Assembly: GCA_965222005.1 (NCBI GenBank)
Contig: OZ244935.1
Coordinates: forward strand, 3,410,001-3,474,000
DNA: 64,000 nt
Direction: 5' to 3'
Source of the DNA: CBDCTM01 sp965222005
GTDB taxonomy: Bacteria > Bacteroidota > Bacteroidia > Chitinophagales > Saprospiraceae
The notes below the pieces were generated by a model, which was not told where the DNA came from, made no database searches, and worked only from the letters and a program-made list of their open reading frames with translations. Shown here one piece after another: positions 1-9,017 of this stretch. Numbering within the stretch: position 1 is the stretch's first letter; each line of letters opens with the position of its first letter. Position numbers and translations under genes: made by a program.

Positions 1-531
1 GAATATGAACGGGACAAACTTGATCGGCAGTCAAGCCCAAGCTTGGGGATCGTTGATTCTCAGAGTGTTAAGTTGGCTCCCATGATTTATGAGTTTCGGG
101 GCATTGACGGCAATAAAAAGATTAATGGCCGCAAACGTCAAATTCTCACAGACACCTTGGGTCGTATTTGGCAAGCTTGGGTACATCCAGCTAATGAGCA
201 TGACAGTCCGGCTGGTGTTCATCTTTTGAAGATGGATCAACATCAAATGGGCCGCCTGATAAAAATAATTGGTGACAACGCTTATAAAGGAACTTTTGCA
301 CAGGCCTGTGAGGAATTGAATATCGAATTTGAAGTTCCAATAAGACCTGAAGGGAAAAAGGGGTTTGTTGTTCAGGCTAAACGATGGGTAGTTGAAAGAA
401 CGATTGCCTGGTTTAATTTTTACCGAAGAATACTGATTGACCACGAGCATACCATAGAAAGTTCTGTATCATTCCTTTATTTGGCAAATACATCAATGAT
501 CTTGGCAAAATTTCAATCATTTACAGAATAA
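1..531 (+). CDS. IS5-family transposase, C-terminal part (runs off window start)
   Basis: The frame is open from base 1 with no start, so the gene begins outside the window. The protein looks like the C-terminal two thirds of an IS5-family (IS427/IS1031-type) DDE transposase. It has a VDSQSVK stretch (first catalytic Asp), a GNKKINGRKR segment, a GDNAYKG stretch (second Asp), and the C-terminal RWVVERTIAWFNFYRRI helix that carries the last catalytic Glu (E of VVER). It acts on its own IS ends by cut-and-paste. The element's right end lies before 565, where an IS66 copy begins. Family assignment is from motif recognition only. Confidence 0.85.
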   Translation, partial: EYERDKLDRQSSPSLGIVDSQSVKLAPMIYEFRGIDGNKKINGRKRQILTDTLGRIWQAWVHPANEHDSPAGVHLLKMDQHQMGRLIKIIGDNAYKGTFAQACEELNIEFEVPIRPEGKKGFVVQAKRWVVERTIAWFNFYRRILIDHEHTIESSVSFLYLANTSMILAKFQSFTE

Positions 532-572
532 AATTCCCAAACACGTTCTAATAAAATAAATAATGTAACTGT

Positions 573-2220
573 TCAGAGATGTCCTGCCATAACAAGAGTA
601 TTAGCAACAGCATTATCAGTAAACAAACTCTTCAATGCATGAAAAACATTGACATTTTGTTTACGAGCAGTCATTATATATGACCTGGTTCTGGCAAAGA
701 ATTGGGCACCTTTTACAGATCTAAAACAACCGGATATTTTCTGCTTGACTTTCATCATTCGAATATCTCTTTCTGAAAAATTATTGTCAAACGGCACCTT
801 AAAGTCGTAGAAAAATCTCAGTATATCTGTTTTGTAGTCTCTGAATCTTTCCAGTAAATTTCGAGGAGGTGATTTTTTCTTTTTTCCTCTTTTCTTTACA
901 GGTGGTGGTTTGAATGGATTTTGTCTTAATCCTTTTCTGACAATTTTATCATATAGTGATTCGTACTTTTTGACAGTTGTATATGATATAGCTTGTTGGC
1001 CTCTTGCCAGTGCTTTATTTTTCAGATGTAGTAATCTCAGCAATAAGTCTATTAACTCTTCTGCCCATTTTTGTTCAAATCGTTCTTTTATGAAAACCAA
1101 ATCTCTTAGCAAATGGGCATTACATAAACTGTGTTTGCAGTCATATTTGTAATAGCTTTTCCAAAAGTCATGCACTGCAATTCCTTCATATAAAGGCAAT
1201 ATTCCTATGTCCTCCATTGCTAGCTGACCTCTATTTGGATGAACTGCATAATAGGCATGCCGGTCGGTCGAACAGCTATGCAACCACCACCTTTTCTTAT
1301 TGATTCGGCGTTGTTGCATAAAAGAATCTAACTAATGTATTTCCTGTAATTGCAAAATAATATTTAGTTTAAAATAATTTATATATACTATCAATCAAAT
1401 TTACCACTGACTATCAGTTTGTTACGGAATTTATTTATACTAATTTAATGAGTGCGAAATATTATTCCGAATAAAATTGATTCATGCAACAACACCTATT
1501 GATTCTAAAACCCGTTTCATCAAAACCCAAAACTAAACATAAATCCAGTAGAGATTTTAACTTCTCTTCAAAGCTTTCTAGCTTATCAAATGCTTTTTGC
1601 CGAAAATTATACAACGACCCTTTACTTAACGAATGGCCTAACAGATCATTTACTAGTTCTTTTGTCCGCTCATATGGTAATAATTGATAGTCTTGCAAAT
1701 ACACCACCATACTTTTTATATTCGGGCCATATTGAACAGCATAATCTACTCCTTGCGGAAATGCTTTATTTACACAACCACAATCGCATTGCTTCACTTC
1801 TGAGTGATGCTCCGTTATTCCTATTTTTATCTCCGGAATATCATATACTTGCCTTTTCTCTGTATAATCTGCCTTTTGACCTCTTAAATTCTTTTTGCAA
1901 TTTGTGCAAGTATCAACTTTATGCTTTTCCACTTTATCTGGTTGGGCACTTATTTTTAACGTTGTTCCCTCATGACCTTTTTGTCCGCCAGCTTTTTTAT
2001 TGCTCTTTGGCTTTATGCTTTTTGGAACTTTTTTAAAGCCATCTGTAGATGGAGGTTTACTACTATTATTACTATTCTTCGAAAGTTGATCCTCTAACTC
2101 TTTTATCCGTGCCTTTAATTGATTTATCTCCTCAGTAAACAATGAAATTACAAGCTCGAACAGAATCCGATATTCTTCTGGTATTTTATTTATCTGATCT
2201 TGTAATTCTTTCGGTAGCAT
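573..2220 (-). pseudogene. tnpC: IS66-family transposase tnpC, disrupted by MITE
   Basis: Read from 2220 downward it begins with the coiled N-terminus of TnpC (leucine-rich helix, then a Ser/Asn-rich linker and a CTNC zinc-finger-like segment) and reaches the GFDETGFRI catalytic Asp region. There a 190-bp MITE interrupts it at 1307-1496. The rest (HSLCNAHLLRDL and the DNNFSERDIRMMKVKQK catalytic Glu helix) continues to 573. Removing the MITE and one 9-bp duplication gives 1449 bp, that is 482 aa, matching the intact copy at 55252-56700. It is inactive as it stands unless the MITE excises precisely. Confidence 0.92.
1307..1496. mobile_element. MITE, 190 bp, copy 1
   Basis: Non-coding 190-bp element with terminal inverted repeats GGCGTTGTTGCAT / GGTGTTGTTGCAT. 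It is flanked by a perfect 9-bp duplication TATTGATTC (1298-1306 and 1497-1505). A same-length copy with apparently the same sequence sits at 45030-45219 with a different 9-bp duplication. The TIR type and 9-bp duplication resemble the IS903 group of the IS5 family, so it is probably moved in trans by such a transposase. No matching full-length IS is seen in the window. Confidence 0.93.
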
Positions 2221-2314
2221 CCCAAAAAATAATTTATTTCTCTCTATTATCGTAATTTTAACTCTGAATAATTACGATTGTTTTATATCCCTTTATAATT
2301 TTATATTATCTAAG

Positions 2315-3784
2315 CTGGACTTTACTACTTTTGAAAAATAAGAAATCCCGAAAGCTTTGTTACTTTAGAGTATCTGAACCTTCTAAAGATGCTACAATTA
2401 CCTTCAGGATTTCAAGACACAATATCGTATTTTTCATTTGTATTTCGCAAAGATGTATGGCCAAAAGTAGTTTTACTATTAACAGGAGCTATTATTTGTC
2501 CAGGCAGTAGAACGGTTTGCAACATACTTCGGAGTGTTGGTTTGCGTTGGGAAAAAAACTTTCCCAAGTATCACCGCGTACTTAGTCAGGACAAGTGGTC
2601 AGCCAAGCAAATTAGCGAGATATTACTTAGTTTAATAGTCAAGGCTTTTATTCCAAAAGGAAGACCAATCGTTGTTGGTTTAGATGACACGATTGAACGC
2701 CGTTGGGGTTACAAGATTAACAAGCGTGGTATTTATCGGGATCCTGTTCGCTCTTCCAAAAGTCACTTTGTTAAGTGTAGTGGTTTGCGTTGGCTTTCCT
2801 TGATGGTGCTAACTCATTTGCCATGGCTTGAAGCAGGAGCTTATTGGGCACTTCCTGTGTTAACGGTGCTGTGTCCATCAGAGCGATATTATACAGATCG
2901 GGACAAGCCAGCAAAGAAGTTGACTGATTGGGCCAGGCAGGTTCTAAGTTGGTTAAGCCGACAGAGTGCAAAGCTAGGACGAGCTATATATTTAACGGGG
3001 GATGGCTCTTTTGCCACCTTCGAGTTGTTTATGCATGCCCAACAAGTAGGAATAGGTATGATTGCTAGGATGAAACTTAATGCTCGTTTGTATGAGTTGC
3101 CTCCAAAGCAATACCCTAAAAACAAAAGGGGGCCAAAACCGCCAGTCGGCAAGCGACTGCTTAGTATGGAAAAACGTCTGACGGACAAGCGCATCAAATG
3201 GACAAAAGTCGTTTTCTCCGAGTGGTATGGCCACACTAAAAAAGAGATGATGATCACCTCCGGCATCGCTATTTGGCGCAGTTCCAATACTGTGTTAGTA
3301 AAAATCAAATGGGTACTTGTTAAAGACCCACAAGGAATATTGGAACCTGTTTTACTCGGATGCACCGACTTTGAATTAGAGGACAAAAAAGTCGTCTCAT
3401 TCTTTGTCAGACGATGGCGCGTCGAAGTAACTTTTGCTGAAGTACGAAGACACCTCGGAGTGGAGACTCAACGCCAATGGTCTGATCTGGCTATCGAGCG
3501 ATCTACTCCTAGCCTAATGGCCTTGTTCTCGATCACTTGTCTGTTTGCTCAACACTTAAACAGCAACCAGCAAATAGAGCCAAACGCAACTGCCTGGTAT
3601 AGAAAAAGGCATGTAACCTTTTCAGACGTCCTTGCTGCTGTCAGAATAGAAATCTTGCGTAAAACCAAACTTTCAATAAGCAATACAAATACCATTGTCC
3701 AAAGTTATTCTGAAAAAATCAGGTACTTGTGGTACATACTCACTCAAGCCGTTGCTTGAGTTTTGAAAAAATAGTAAAGTCAAG
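2315..3784 (+). mobile_element. IS701-like element, 1470 bp
   Basis: Terminal inverted repeats CTGGACTTTACTA and CTTGACTTTACTA bound the element. A CTAAG duplication flanks it (2310-2314 and 3785-3789; 4 or 5 bp, as one base is ambiguous). The empty site is visible in IS21 copy 2 near 58718, where the sequence reads straight through with a single CTAAG. The duplication fits the YTAR target preference known for IS701. Confidence 0.9.
2389..3759 (+). CDS. IS701-like DDE transposase
   Basis: 456 aa, filling the IS. It resembles the IS701/DDE_5-type transposases: an N-terminal segment before GLDDT (residues about 96-100, first catalytic Asp), an ATF-preceding GDGSF motif (second Asp, about residue 205), and a C-terminal RRWRVEVTFAEVRRHLG stretch holding the catalytic Glu. 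A start at ATG 2389 leaves 74 bp to the left TIR. The frame is intact, so it is likely functional. It lies opposite to the IS21 transposase it split from istB. IS4-superfamily relatives are possible alternatives. Confidence 0.85.
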   Translation: MLQLPSGFQDTISYFSFVFRKDVWPKVVLLLTGAIICPGSRTVCNILRSVGLRWEKNFPKYHRVLSQDKWSAKQISEILLSLIVKAFIPKGRPIVVGLDDTIERRWGYKINKRGIYRDPVRSSKSHFVKCSGLRWLSLMVLTHLPWLEAGAYWALPVLTVLCPSERYYTDRDKPAKKLTDWARQVLSWLSRQSAKLGRAIYLTGDGSFATFELFMHAQQVGIGMIARMKLNARLYELPPKQYPKNKRGPKPPVGKRLLSMEKRLTDKRIKWTKVVFSEWYGHTKKEMMITSGIAIWRSSNTVLVKIKWVLVKDPQGILEPVLLGCTDFELEDKKVVSFFVRRWRVEVTFAEVRRHLGVETQRQWSDLAIERSTPSLMALFSITCLFAQHLNSNQQIEPNATAWYRKRHVTFSDVLAAVRIEILRKTKLSISNTNTIVQSYSEKIRYLWYILTQAVA

Positions 3785-3830
3785 CTAAGGGAGTAGTTAA
3801 AAAATAAATGTTATTGAGTTCAATAGATAC

Positions 3831-5396
3831 CTATTGATAAGCCTCAGGGCCTCTTATATTTTCGTGTTCCCCTATTGTGAGTGAGTCAAATAATTCAAGT
3901 TGATCATCAACGGTGTCGAGTTTTCGAACTAAGATATTTTTGATCATGTAATAGCTTGCCTTATCTGCTTTTTGGCAACGAAGAGCAGCTCGCTCCAAAC
4001 GTTCAGAATTATACTTTTTTGCAAAACCTAAAATACCTTGGCAGCTACCATAAGATTGGGCTTCATGGATTCTGGAGAGTAGAATATGCTGGATAGCCCA
4101 GCGAGTAGCAGGACCTATTTGCTCAGCCTGACTAAGAAAATAAGCGGCATCAAAGCCTTTTGCTTTTTTCCACTCCCTGTGCGACCGAGGCATATGTTCC
4201 ATTTTTGTCTGGTACTGTTGTGACCCGGTGTAGTAAACTCGCTTGTGAGTTGCAACCCGTTGATTATCAATATATACCTCTACATTTTTTGAGGTGTAAA
4301 TGACGGTCGCTTGTTGTTTTGCATATTGAAAAGGGACAGAGTAAAAAGCTTTGTCCTCTCCTAGAAAAACATGATAGTTCCTTCTAACTTGAGGTGTGAT
4401 GGTCTTTTTAAGTTCAAACAGATCACAAGGGAGTGATCTCATTACAGGCAATTCAAAAGCTTCAAAAACACTTTTGCGTGTACCTTGTTTTTGTTGATAG
4501 GGTTTATTATTATGTTGGCTTAGCTGCTCTGTGATTGCTGCATTTAACTCCTCTATACTATGAAAAGTCTCGTTTCTCAATGGAGCATAAATGCGTCTGT
4601 AAACCGTATTCACCATGTTTTCTACACTCGCTTTATCTTTGGGTTTTCCAACGCGAGTGGCACTTAAATCGAGCTGATAATGTGCAGCTAATTGTACACA
4701 TAATTCATTAAAAGTAGGTTCGTATTTATCAGCTCGACTAACATATGATTTTAGATTATCGGATAAAATAACTTGAGGTAGTTTACCGAAAAAAAGAAGC
4801 GCTTGATTTAATCCATAAATAAAGTCAGCTACCTTTTGAGAGGGAAGTGCGATGGCAAAAGTATATTGACTATGTGGCATCACCGCTACCAAAACTTCGC
4901 ATTCATGAACTTCTCCAGTAGTTAAATCTACCCATCGCATTTTCTTTCCAGCGAAGTCTACTTGCATGACATTACCTGCTTGGTGCGCTAAGCTAATCGT
5001 CAAATCTCGTCGTCCTATCTCGCGTTTAAAGTGTTCACAAAATTGAGTGTAACTATAACCATCTGGGTGTTCTTCGATGTACTCCTCCCACAATAAATAG
5101 CGAGTTACACCCACTCGTTTTAATTCTTTTATCCAATCATCAATCTTACTTTTAAAAGCCTCTTTTCGTTGTTCAGCCACTGTATTTTTAGAGGGATAAA
5201 ACACCGCAGTGAAAGCGGAATCGTCCAATGAAAGAACTTGCGCAAGATCTTCATCAAAGGCTTTCCCAAGTCTTACATAATGCTTCACTGTGTTTTTAGA
5301 AACTTGTAATCTACTTGCTGTGGCGCGAAGAGAACTCGTGCTGATATAGGTTTTAATAATCGTTCTTACTTGATCCATACGTTTAAATTGTCCCAT
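3831..5396 (-). CDS. istA: IS21-family transposase IstA (type a), copy 1
   Basis: 521 aa IstA. An N-terminal helix-turn-helix (residues about 8-45, SLRATASRLQVSKNTVKHYVRLG) binds the repeated terminal sites. The retroviral-type DDE core has VDFAGKK (first Asp, about residue 168), ILSDNLKSYV (second Asp) and DKASVENMVNTVYRRI (Glu). It nearly equals copy 2 at 58762-60327; one residue differs (DLAQVLS here, DLARVLS there). Its partner ATPase IstB, needed for target capture in this family, is absent from this copy, so it could only work with IstB in trans. Confidence 0.95.
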   Translation of the reverse strand: MGQFKRMDQVRTIIKTYISTSSLRATASRLQVSKNTVKHYVRLGKAFDEDLAQVLSLDDSAFTAVFYPSKNTVAEQRKEAFKSKIDDWIKELKRVGVTRYLLWEEYIEEHPDGYSYTQFCEHFKREIGRRDLTISLAHQAGNVMQVDFAGKKMRWVDLTTGEVHECEVLVAVMPHSQYTFAIALPSQKVADFIYGLNQALLFFGKLPQVILSDNLKSYVSRADKYEPTFNELCVQLAAHYQLDLSATRVGKPKDKASVENMVNTVYRRIYAPLRNETFHSIEELNAAITEQLSQHNNKPYQQKQGTRKSVFEAFELPVMRSLPCDLFELKKTITPQVRRNYHVFLGEDKAFYSVPFQYAKQQATVIYTSKNVEVYIDNQRVATHKRVYYTGSQQYQTKMEHMPRSHREWKKAKGFDAAYFLSQAEQIGPATRWAIQHILLSRIHEAQSYGSCQGILGFAKKYNSERLERAALRCQKADKASYYMIKNILVRKLDTVDDQLELFDSLTIGEHENIRGPEAYQ

Positions 5397-5470
5397 GTTC
5401 TTGACCGTTTTTTTGCTTGAAAAAAACTGCGAACATGGCTATTTAATCGTAAGTATCCACTATATATAAG

Positions 5471-5653
5471 GCGGGTCAGTACGCCGGAATGACAGTCGCC
5501 TAAAACAAATCAAGGGGGTCAATATGCCGGAATGACGGCTCCTCCTAACAAGCTTAGGTGGGTCAGTATGACCGAAATGTTACTAACATTTGCCCTAATT
5601 GGGGGTGGGTCAACAACTCCGAAATGGGTGGGTCAGTATGGCCGGATTTTACA
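5471..5653. repeat. Multiple transposase-binding repeats at the IS21(a) end
   Basis: Five imperfect copies of GGGTCARTATGCCGGAATG occur at about 5472, 5515, 5559, 5606 and 5629, the last forming the terminal inverted repeat. IS21 ends characteristically hold several such IstA-binding repeats. The same block is present at 60400-60584 in copy 2. Confidence 0.85.
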
Positions 5654-5806
5654 AAGAGAAATCCAAATTGTAATTCTTACTAAGATTTGAGTAAATTGTC
5701 ATCTGAAAATATTGATTGAATTTCAAATTTATAGAAAATCGAATCAGTAAAATTCTGAGGCGGCTTGAAGAAAGTGACTAAAAATCGGCCAACCCGCTTA
5801 AAATGC
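5654..5806 (+). other. Remnant of a plus-oriented cassette without gene
   Basis: Sequence between the IS21 end and the first attC. No ORF is evident. It carries GGCCAACCCGCTT at about 5788, the same motif found on the sense strand of the non-coding cassette families. Its upstream part was lost with the IS21 junction. Confidence 0.5.
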
Positions 5807-5874
5807 ACACAACATAGTGCTGCACGACAATAGCGCCCTGCGGGCGACTACTGCGTCAGCACCGAACGTTGGCT
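5807..5874 (+). other. attC site 1 (short type, plus-oriented)
   Basis: ACACAAC at the left and GTTGGC at the right enclose a palindrome with GTGCTG / CAGCAC arms and an inner GCGCCCTGCGGGCG stem. AACAT/ATTGTT-type asymmetry is reversed compared with the sites right of 11.8 kb, so the array reads on the plus strand here. Confidence 0.75.
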
Positions 5875-6061
5875 GCAATCAAGAAAAATGCCTCAGATTT
5901 TTAAGGTTATCAGGATCAATAAGAAATTAGAATTGCCAGGAGACTCCCGATTTATTGATTCCTATAATTGCTAGGAACTTCTCGATTATAAGATTTTATT
6001 GTTTGCTAAGATTTACTGATTTCTTGATCCCATAGATGAGATGATTATGGCTCTTGTTAAT

Positions 6062-6645
6062 GTCTCATTCGGGGAAGGGGAGGAAATCCCTCGCCTTCAG
6101 GCGAAGACTTTAGTTTGATGCGGGAAGGTATTATATTTACCAGATGCAACATTACAGAAAGACTTCGCATTCTTTATACGATATAAAATACCATTTAGTG
6201 TGGATTACGAAATATCGCAAACCAATACTACGAGGCGAAATAGCAAACAGATGCCGATCATTGCTTCGCGAAATATGCAAAACAAATGAAGTAGAAATAA
6301 TTCGAGGCCATGTTTCGAAGGATCACATTCATATGTTTGTTTCGGTGCCACCATACTTGAGTGTGAGTAAGCTAATGCAGTTGCTCAAAGGCAAAACATC
6401 AAGAAAAATGCTAAGCGAGTTCAAGCCATTGTCGAAGCATTTTTGGGGTCGCCATTTGTGGGCGCGTGGGTATTTCGCGGCTTCATCCGGTAATGTGACA
6501 GATGAAGTGATAATGAAATATATTGAAACGCAAGACAAAGAACAAGACGATGACAACTTTGAAGTCGCGGAATAAGCGGGTGGATTGAGTGGGCTTACAG
6601 CCCACTCACCCAAATCTACCGGCTTCAAGCCGGTAGTAGTTTAAT
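6062..6645 (+). mobile_element. IS200-type element, copy 1, 584 bp
   Basis: Begins GTCTCATTCGGGG, ends AGTAGTTTAAT, and follows a TTAAT target. No target duplication, as expected for IS200/IS605. Ends are fixed by comparison with copies 2 (24213-24796) and 3 (32240-32823), where the empty site can be reconstructed. Subterminal hairpins (CTCGCCTTCAGGCGAAG near the left, CCGGCTTCAAGCCGG near the right) are the likely TnpA recognition structures. No TnpB gene. Confidence 0.93.
6144..6575 (+). CDS. tnpA: IS200-family transposase TnpA, copy 1
   Basis: 143 aa Y1 HUH transposase. HIHMFVSVPP (residues about 63-72) contains the HUH metal-binding motif, and the catalytic Tyr is the one in the C-terminal helix MKYIETQ. 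The N-terminal YHLVWITKYRKPIL is typical of the Transposase_17 family. It moves single-stranded IS DNA by cutting at hairpin-marked ends. It appears identical to copies 2 and 3, so transposition was recent. Confidence 0.96.
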   Translation: MQHYRKTSHSLYDIKYHLVWITKYRKPILRGEIANRCRSLLREICKTNEVEIIRGHVSKDHIHMFVSVPPYLSVSKLMQLLKGKTSRKMLSEFKPLSKHFWGRHLWARGYFAASSGNVTDEVIMKYIETQDKEQDDDNFEVAE

Positions 6646-6949
6646 TAATTTAAGAGCCATAATTTGAGATCGATAGGATTTTTTCCGTTGAATTGAACTC
6701 AAAAAGTACATGAAAATTCTCAATTTTTAATAACCCTTTCAAGCACCCTAATTCTGATAGAATTACATTGTGACCAACAACATTTCGGTAAATCTTGAAC
6801 CAAAAAACTGATCAGAAAAAAGAATTGATCTTTAAGATAAACTAGAATGGTTAGACAATTTAAGATTCTTTGATTAACTTGATTGCAAAGATTGGTAGAT
6901 GATAAGATTTTGAAGATATTAGGATAACCGGATTTTTAAGATGGTCTGC

Positions 6950-7014
6950 AGCCAACATAGTGCTAGCGACAATACCTCCGTTCGTCGGCACTGCGCTAGC
7001 ACAGACCGTTGTGC
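6950..7014 (+). other. attC site 2 (short type, plus-oriented)
   Basis: GCCAAC ... GTTGTGC with GTGCTAGCG / CGCTAGCAC arms. The group II intron starts about 8 bp after the GTT. Confidence 0.8.
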
Positions 7015-7333
7015 ACAAGTGTGTGTCCAGAATGAAACAATGATCCCATTAATTAACTTAAAGAAGATCATGATCAATGCTGTAAATAAGATGGAGGTAG
7101 GCCCTCCGAAGGCGCTGTACAGGCGGAGCCTTCAAATCACCTTAAGGTGCTGGTTGAGCAATGAACTGGTACTGAGCGTTAAGGAAAAGGTCTCGTTAAA
7201 GGGATCAGATAAAAATAGAAAAGATGAATGCAAATGAACCTCTGAAGAAGTGGTGTGAAAACGAACCTTCTGTCAAAACATCGATTAGCTTGTGTTCGAT
7301 GGACAATCATAGCGGACAACCTGTTAACTGGCT

Positions 7334-8830
7334 ATGGGGCAGGCGCCATATAGGAGGCATGATTTCTATTTAGGCTTATTTATGGAACTGGAGAAGTCAA
7401 TTATTCATGGAAAGGGAAAACTACAAGTAGGAAAAACACCTACAAGGGTGAATACCGATGGAATAATTGATGGCGGATCCAATCGTAGTAGCGAGGAAGT
7501 TTCTGTAATGGAAATGGAGCAAAGGGTTGGAGTTATACAGTTAGAATTACCGTTTACAACTTCCGAAAAGGAAAGGAGGATAAACAGTGATTCAACAAAG
7601 GGAATACCTATTACCAAGAAGATGGTATGGGAATCGTACAAGAAAGTGAAGAGAAATAAAGGTAGTGGTGGAGTCGACGGAGTGAGTCTAAAAACTTACG
7701 AAGAAGACCTATCCAACAACCTTTACAAACTCTGGAACAGACTAGCATCTGGAAGTTATTTTCCACAAGCTGTAAGGGAAAAAGCCATCCCCAAGAAGGA
7801 CGGCAAGATGAGATTACTAGGCATACCGAGCATATCAGACCGGATAGCCCAACAAGTAATTAAAGATTATCTTGAACCAAGAATGGAGAGGATATTTCAT
7901 CCTAACTCGTATGGTTATCGTCCGGGGAAGAATGCCCATCAAGCCCTCGAGCAAGTAAGACAAAAAGTAAGAAAATTCGATTGGGTAATTGATATGGACA
8001 TCAAAGGATTTTTCGATGAAGTCTCACATGAATTGCTGATCAAAGCATTGGATAAACATGTCCCAGAAAAATGGGTGAAGATGTATATCCAGAGATGGCT
8101 AGAATCACCAGTACGAAAAGAAGACGGAACCTTAAAGCACAAATATGGAAAAGGAACACCACAAGGAGGTGTGATAAGTCCATTGTTAGCAAATCTATTT
8201 CTACATTATGTTTTTGATAAATGGATAGAAATACATCATCCCGAAGTGGAATTTGTTCGTTATGCTGATGACATAATAGTTCATTGTAAAACCAAGTCTA
8301 AAGCACAAACGATATTACAGGCCATTAAAGGACGGATGGAAAAATGCCATTTGAAATTACATGAAGTAAAAACGAAAATAGCATTTTGCAAAAAGTACAA
8401 AAAAAGGGCAAATCACCAAATAGTCAGTTTCAACTTTCTAGGGTACTGTTTCAAACCCAGACCAACAGCCTTGAAGTCAGGAAAGATGTTTTTGGGATTT
8501 GATTGCGCTATAAGTCAATCGAGTTCGAAAAAGATAACTTCTGAAATTAAAGCAAGCAGATTCAACAGATGGACAGAACGTAGCATAGAACAAATAGCAG
8601 CCTACTTCAATGCTAAATTACAAGGCTGGATCAATTACTATGGTAAGTTTAGAAAAAGAAATCTAAATGCAATCTGCAAGATCTTCAACAGAAGGCTCAC
8701 TGAATGGGCTAGAAATAGGTACAAGCACTTAAATAAATCGTATATTAAAGCCTGTGAGTGGCTTAAAAGGTTTAAGGTCAAACAACCAAACCTATTTGCT
8801 CACTGGAAAGAAGGATTTATTAATGCTTAA
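7334..8830 (+). CDS. ltrA: Group II intron reverse transcriptase/maturase
   Basis: Up to 498 aa from this ATG; later ATGs (7382, 7509) are possible starts because the first 90 residues have no recognisable domain. RT motifs follow: GGVDGVSL, KKDGKMRLLGIPSISDR, SYGYRPGKNAHQAL, the GTPQGGVISPLLANL block and the YADD catalytic box at residues 310-313. The maturase X domain (RWTERSIEQIAAYFNAKLQGWINYYGKF) is near the C-terminus. No HNH endonuclease domain is visible after it, so insertion would depend on reverse splicing without second-strand cutting by En. Confidence 0.95.
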   Translation: MGQAPYRRHDFYLGLFMELEKSIIHGKGKLQVGKTPTRVNTDGIIDGGSNRSSEEVSVMEMEQRVGVIQLELPFTTSEKERRINSDSTKGIPITKKMVWESYKKVKRNKGSGGVDGVSLKTYEEDLSNNLYKLWNRLASGSYFPQAVREKAIPKKDGKMRLLGIPSISDRIAQQVIKDYLEPRMERIFHPNSYGYRPGKNAHQALEQVRQKVRKFDWVIDMDIKGFFDEVSHELLIKALDKHVPEKWVKMYIQRWLESPVRKEDGTLKHKYGKGTPQGGVISPLLANLFLHYVFDKWIEIHHPEVEFVRYADDIIVHCKTKSKAQTILQAIKGRMEKCHLKLHEVKTKIAFCKKYKKRANHQIVSFNFLGYCFKPRPTALKSGKMFLGFDCAISQSSSKKITSEIKASRFNRWTERSIEQIAAYFNAKLQGWINYYGKFRKRNLNAICKIFNRRLTEWARNRYKHLNKSYIKACEWLKRFKVKQPNLFAHWKEGFINA

Positions 8831-8844
8831 TCTCTGTATAATAG

Positions 8845-8918
8845 GAGCCGTATGATGGGAGACTATCACGTACGGTTCTGTGAGAGGCTTGGGGTGAAAT
8901 CCCCCAGGTCTACTTGAC
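8845..8918 (+). ncRNA. Group II intron domains V and VI, copy 1
   Basis: Domain V is the 34-nt hairpin starting GAGCCGTATG and ending CGTACGGTTC (8845-8878), with AGC as the catalytic triad. Class C introns usually have CGC, so this intron is probably not class C. Domain VI follows with stem GGCTTGGGG / CCCCCAGGTC and a branch-point A near the end. Confidence 0.9.
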
Positions 8919-9017
8919 AGGGAAAACAGACCAAAAACAGTTCAAATTAGCTCAAATCGACTCAATAAATTTATAAAATCAGCTCAAATTTGTTGAAATA
9001 ATCATTACCTTCGCTGA

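Larger units (their letters stand above)
565..2275 (-). mobile_element. IS66-family element, copy 1, split by a MITE
   Basis: The ends are inverted repeats GTAACTGTTCAGAG (565 side) and GTAATTATTCAGAG (2275 side), the same as in the intact copy at 55197-56708. Subtracting the 190-bp MITE and its 9-bp duplication leaves 1512 bp, exactly the intact length. The flanks do not form an 8-bp target duplication. One side is IS5-related sequence and the other is the istA-istB spacer of an IS21 element whose istB is gone, so a deletion followed insertion. Confidence 0.9.
2276..5653 (-). mobile_element. IS21-family element (type a), copy 1, lacking istB and carrying an IS701-like insertion
   Basis: The right end, with five copies of a GGGTCAGTATGNCCGGAATG-like repeat, stops at 5653 in GGCCGGATTTTACA, identical to the end of copy 2 at 60584. 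The left part stops abruptly at 2276, in the spacer just upstream of where istB starts in copy 2 (58674). The IS66 copy 1 end abuts it. istB and the left end are therefore missing. An IS701-like element is inserted at 2315-3784. Confidence 0.88.
5871..6953 (+). other. Cassette without gene, carrying IS200 copy 1
   Basis: Region between attC 1 and attC 2. Apart from the IS200 element (6062-6645) I see no ORF of note. The IS200 insertion point is in the loop of a hairpin: ATTATGGCTCTT on the left and AAGAGCCATAAT on the right are inverted repeats. Confidence 0.6.
7019..8918 (+). mobile_element. Group II intron, copy 1 (complete)
   Basis: Starts with GTGTG (7019 or 7021; the GTGTGTG run makes it ambiguous) and ends CTACTTGAC at 8918. 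The end is set by comparing with copy 2 at the window's right edge, where the exon changes right after GAC. It carries a reverse transcriptase/maturase in domain IV and a canonical domain V and VI. It lies between attC 2 and the Fic gene, in the same direction as the cassette gene. Confidence 0.88.

Noticed and set aside
6941..7237. 98-codon plus-strand ORF over attC 2 and the intron 5' end
   Set aside because: It spans an attC palindrome and structured intron RNA; no protein-like content.
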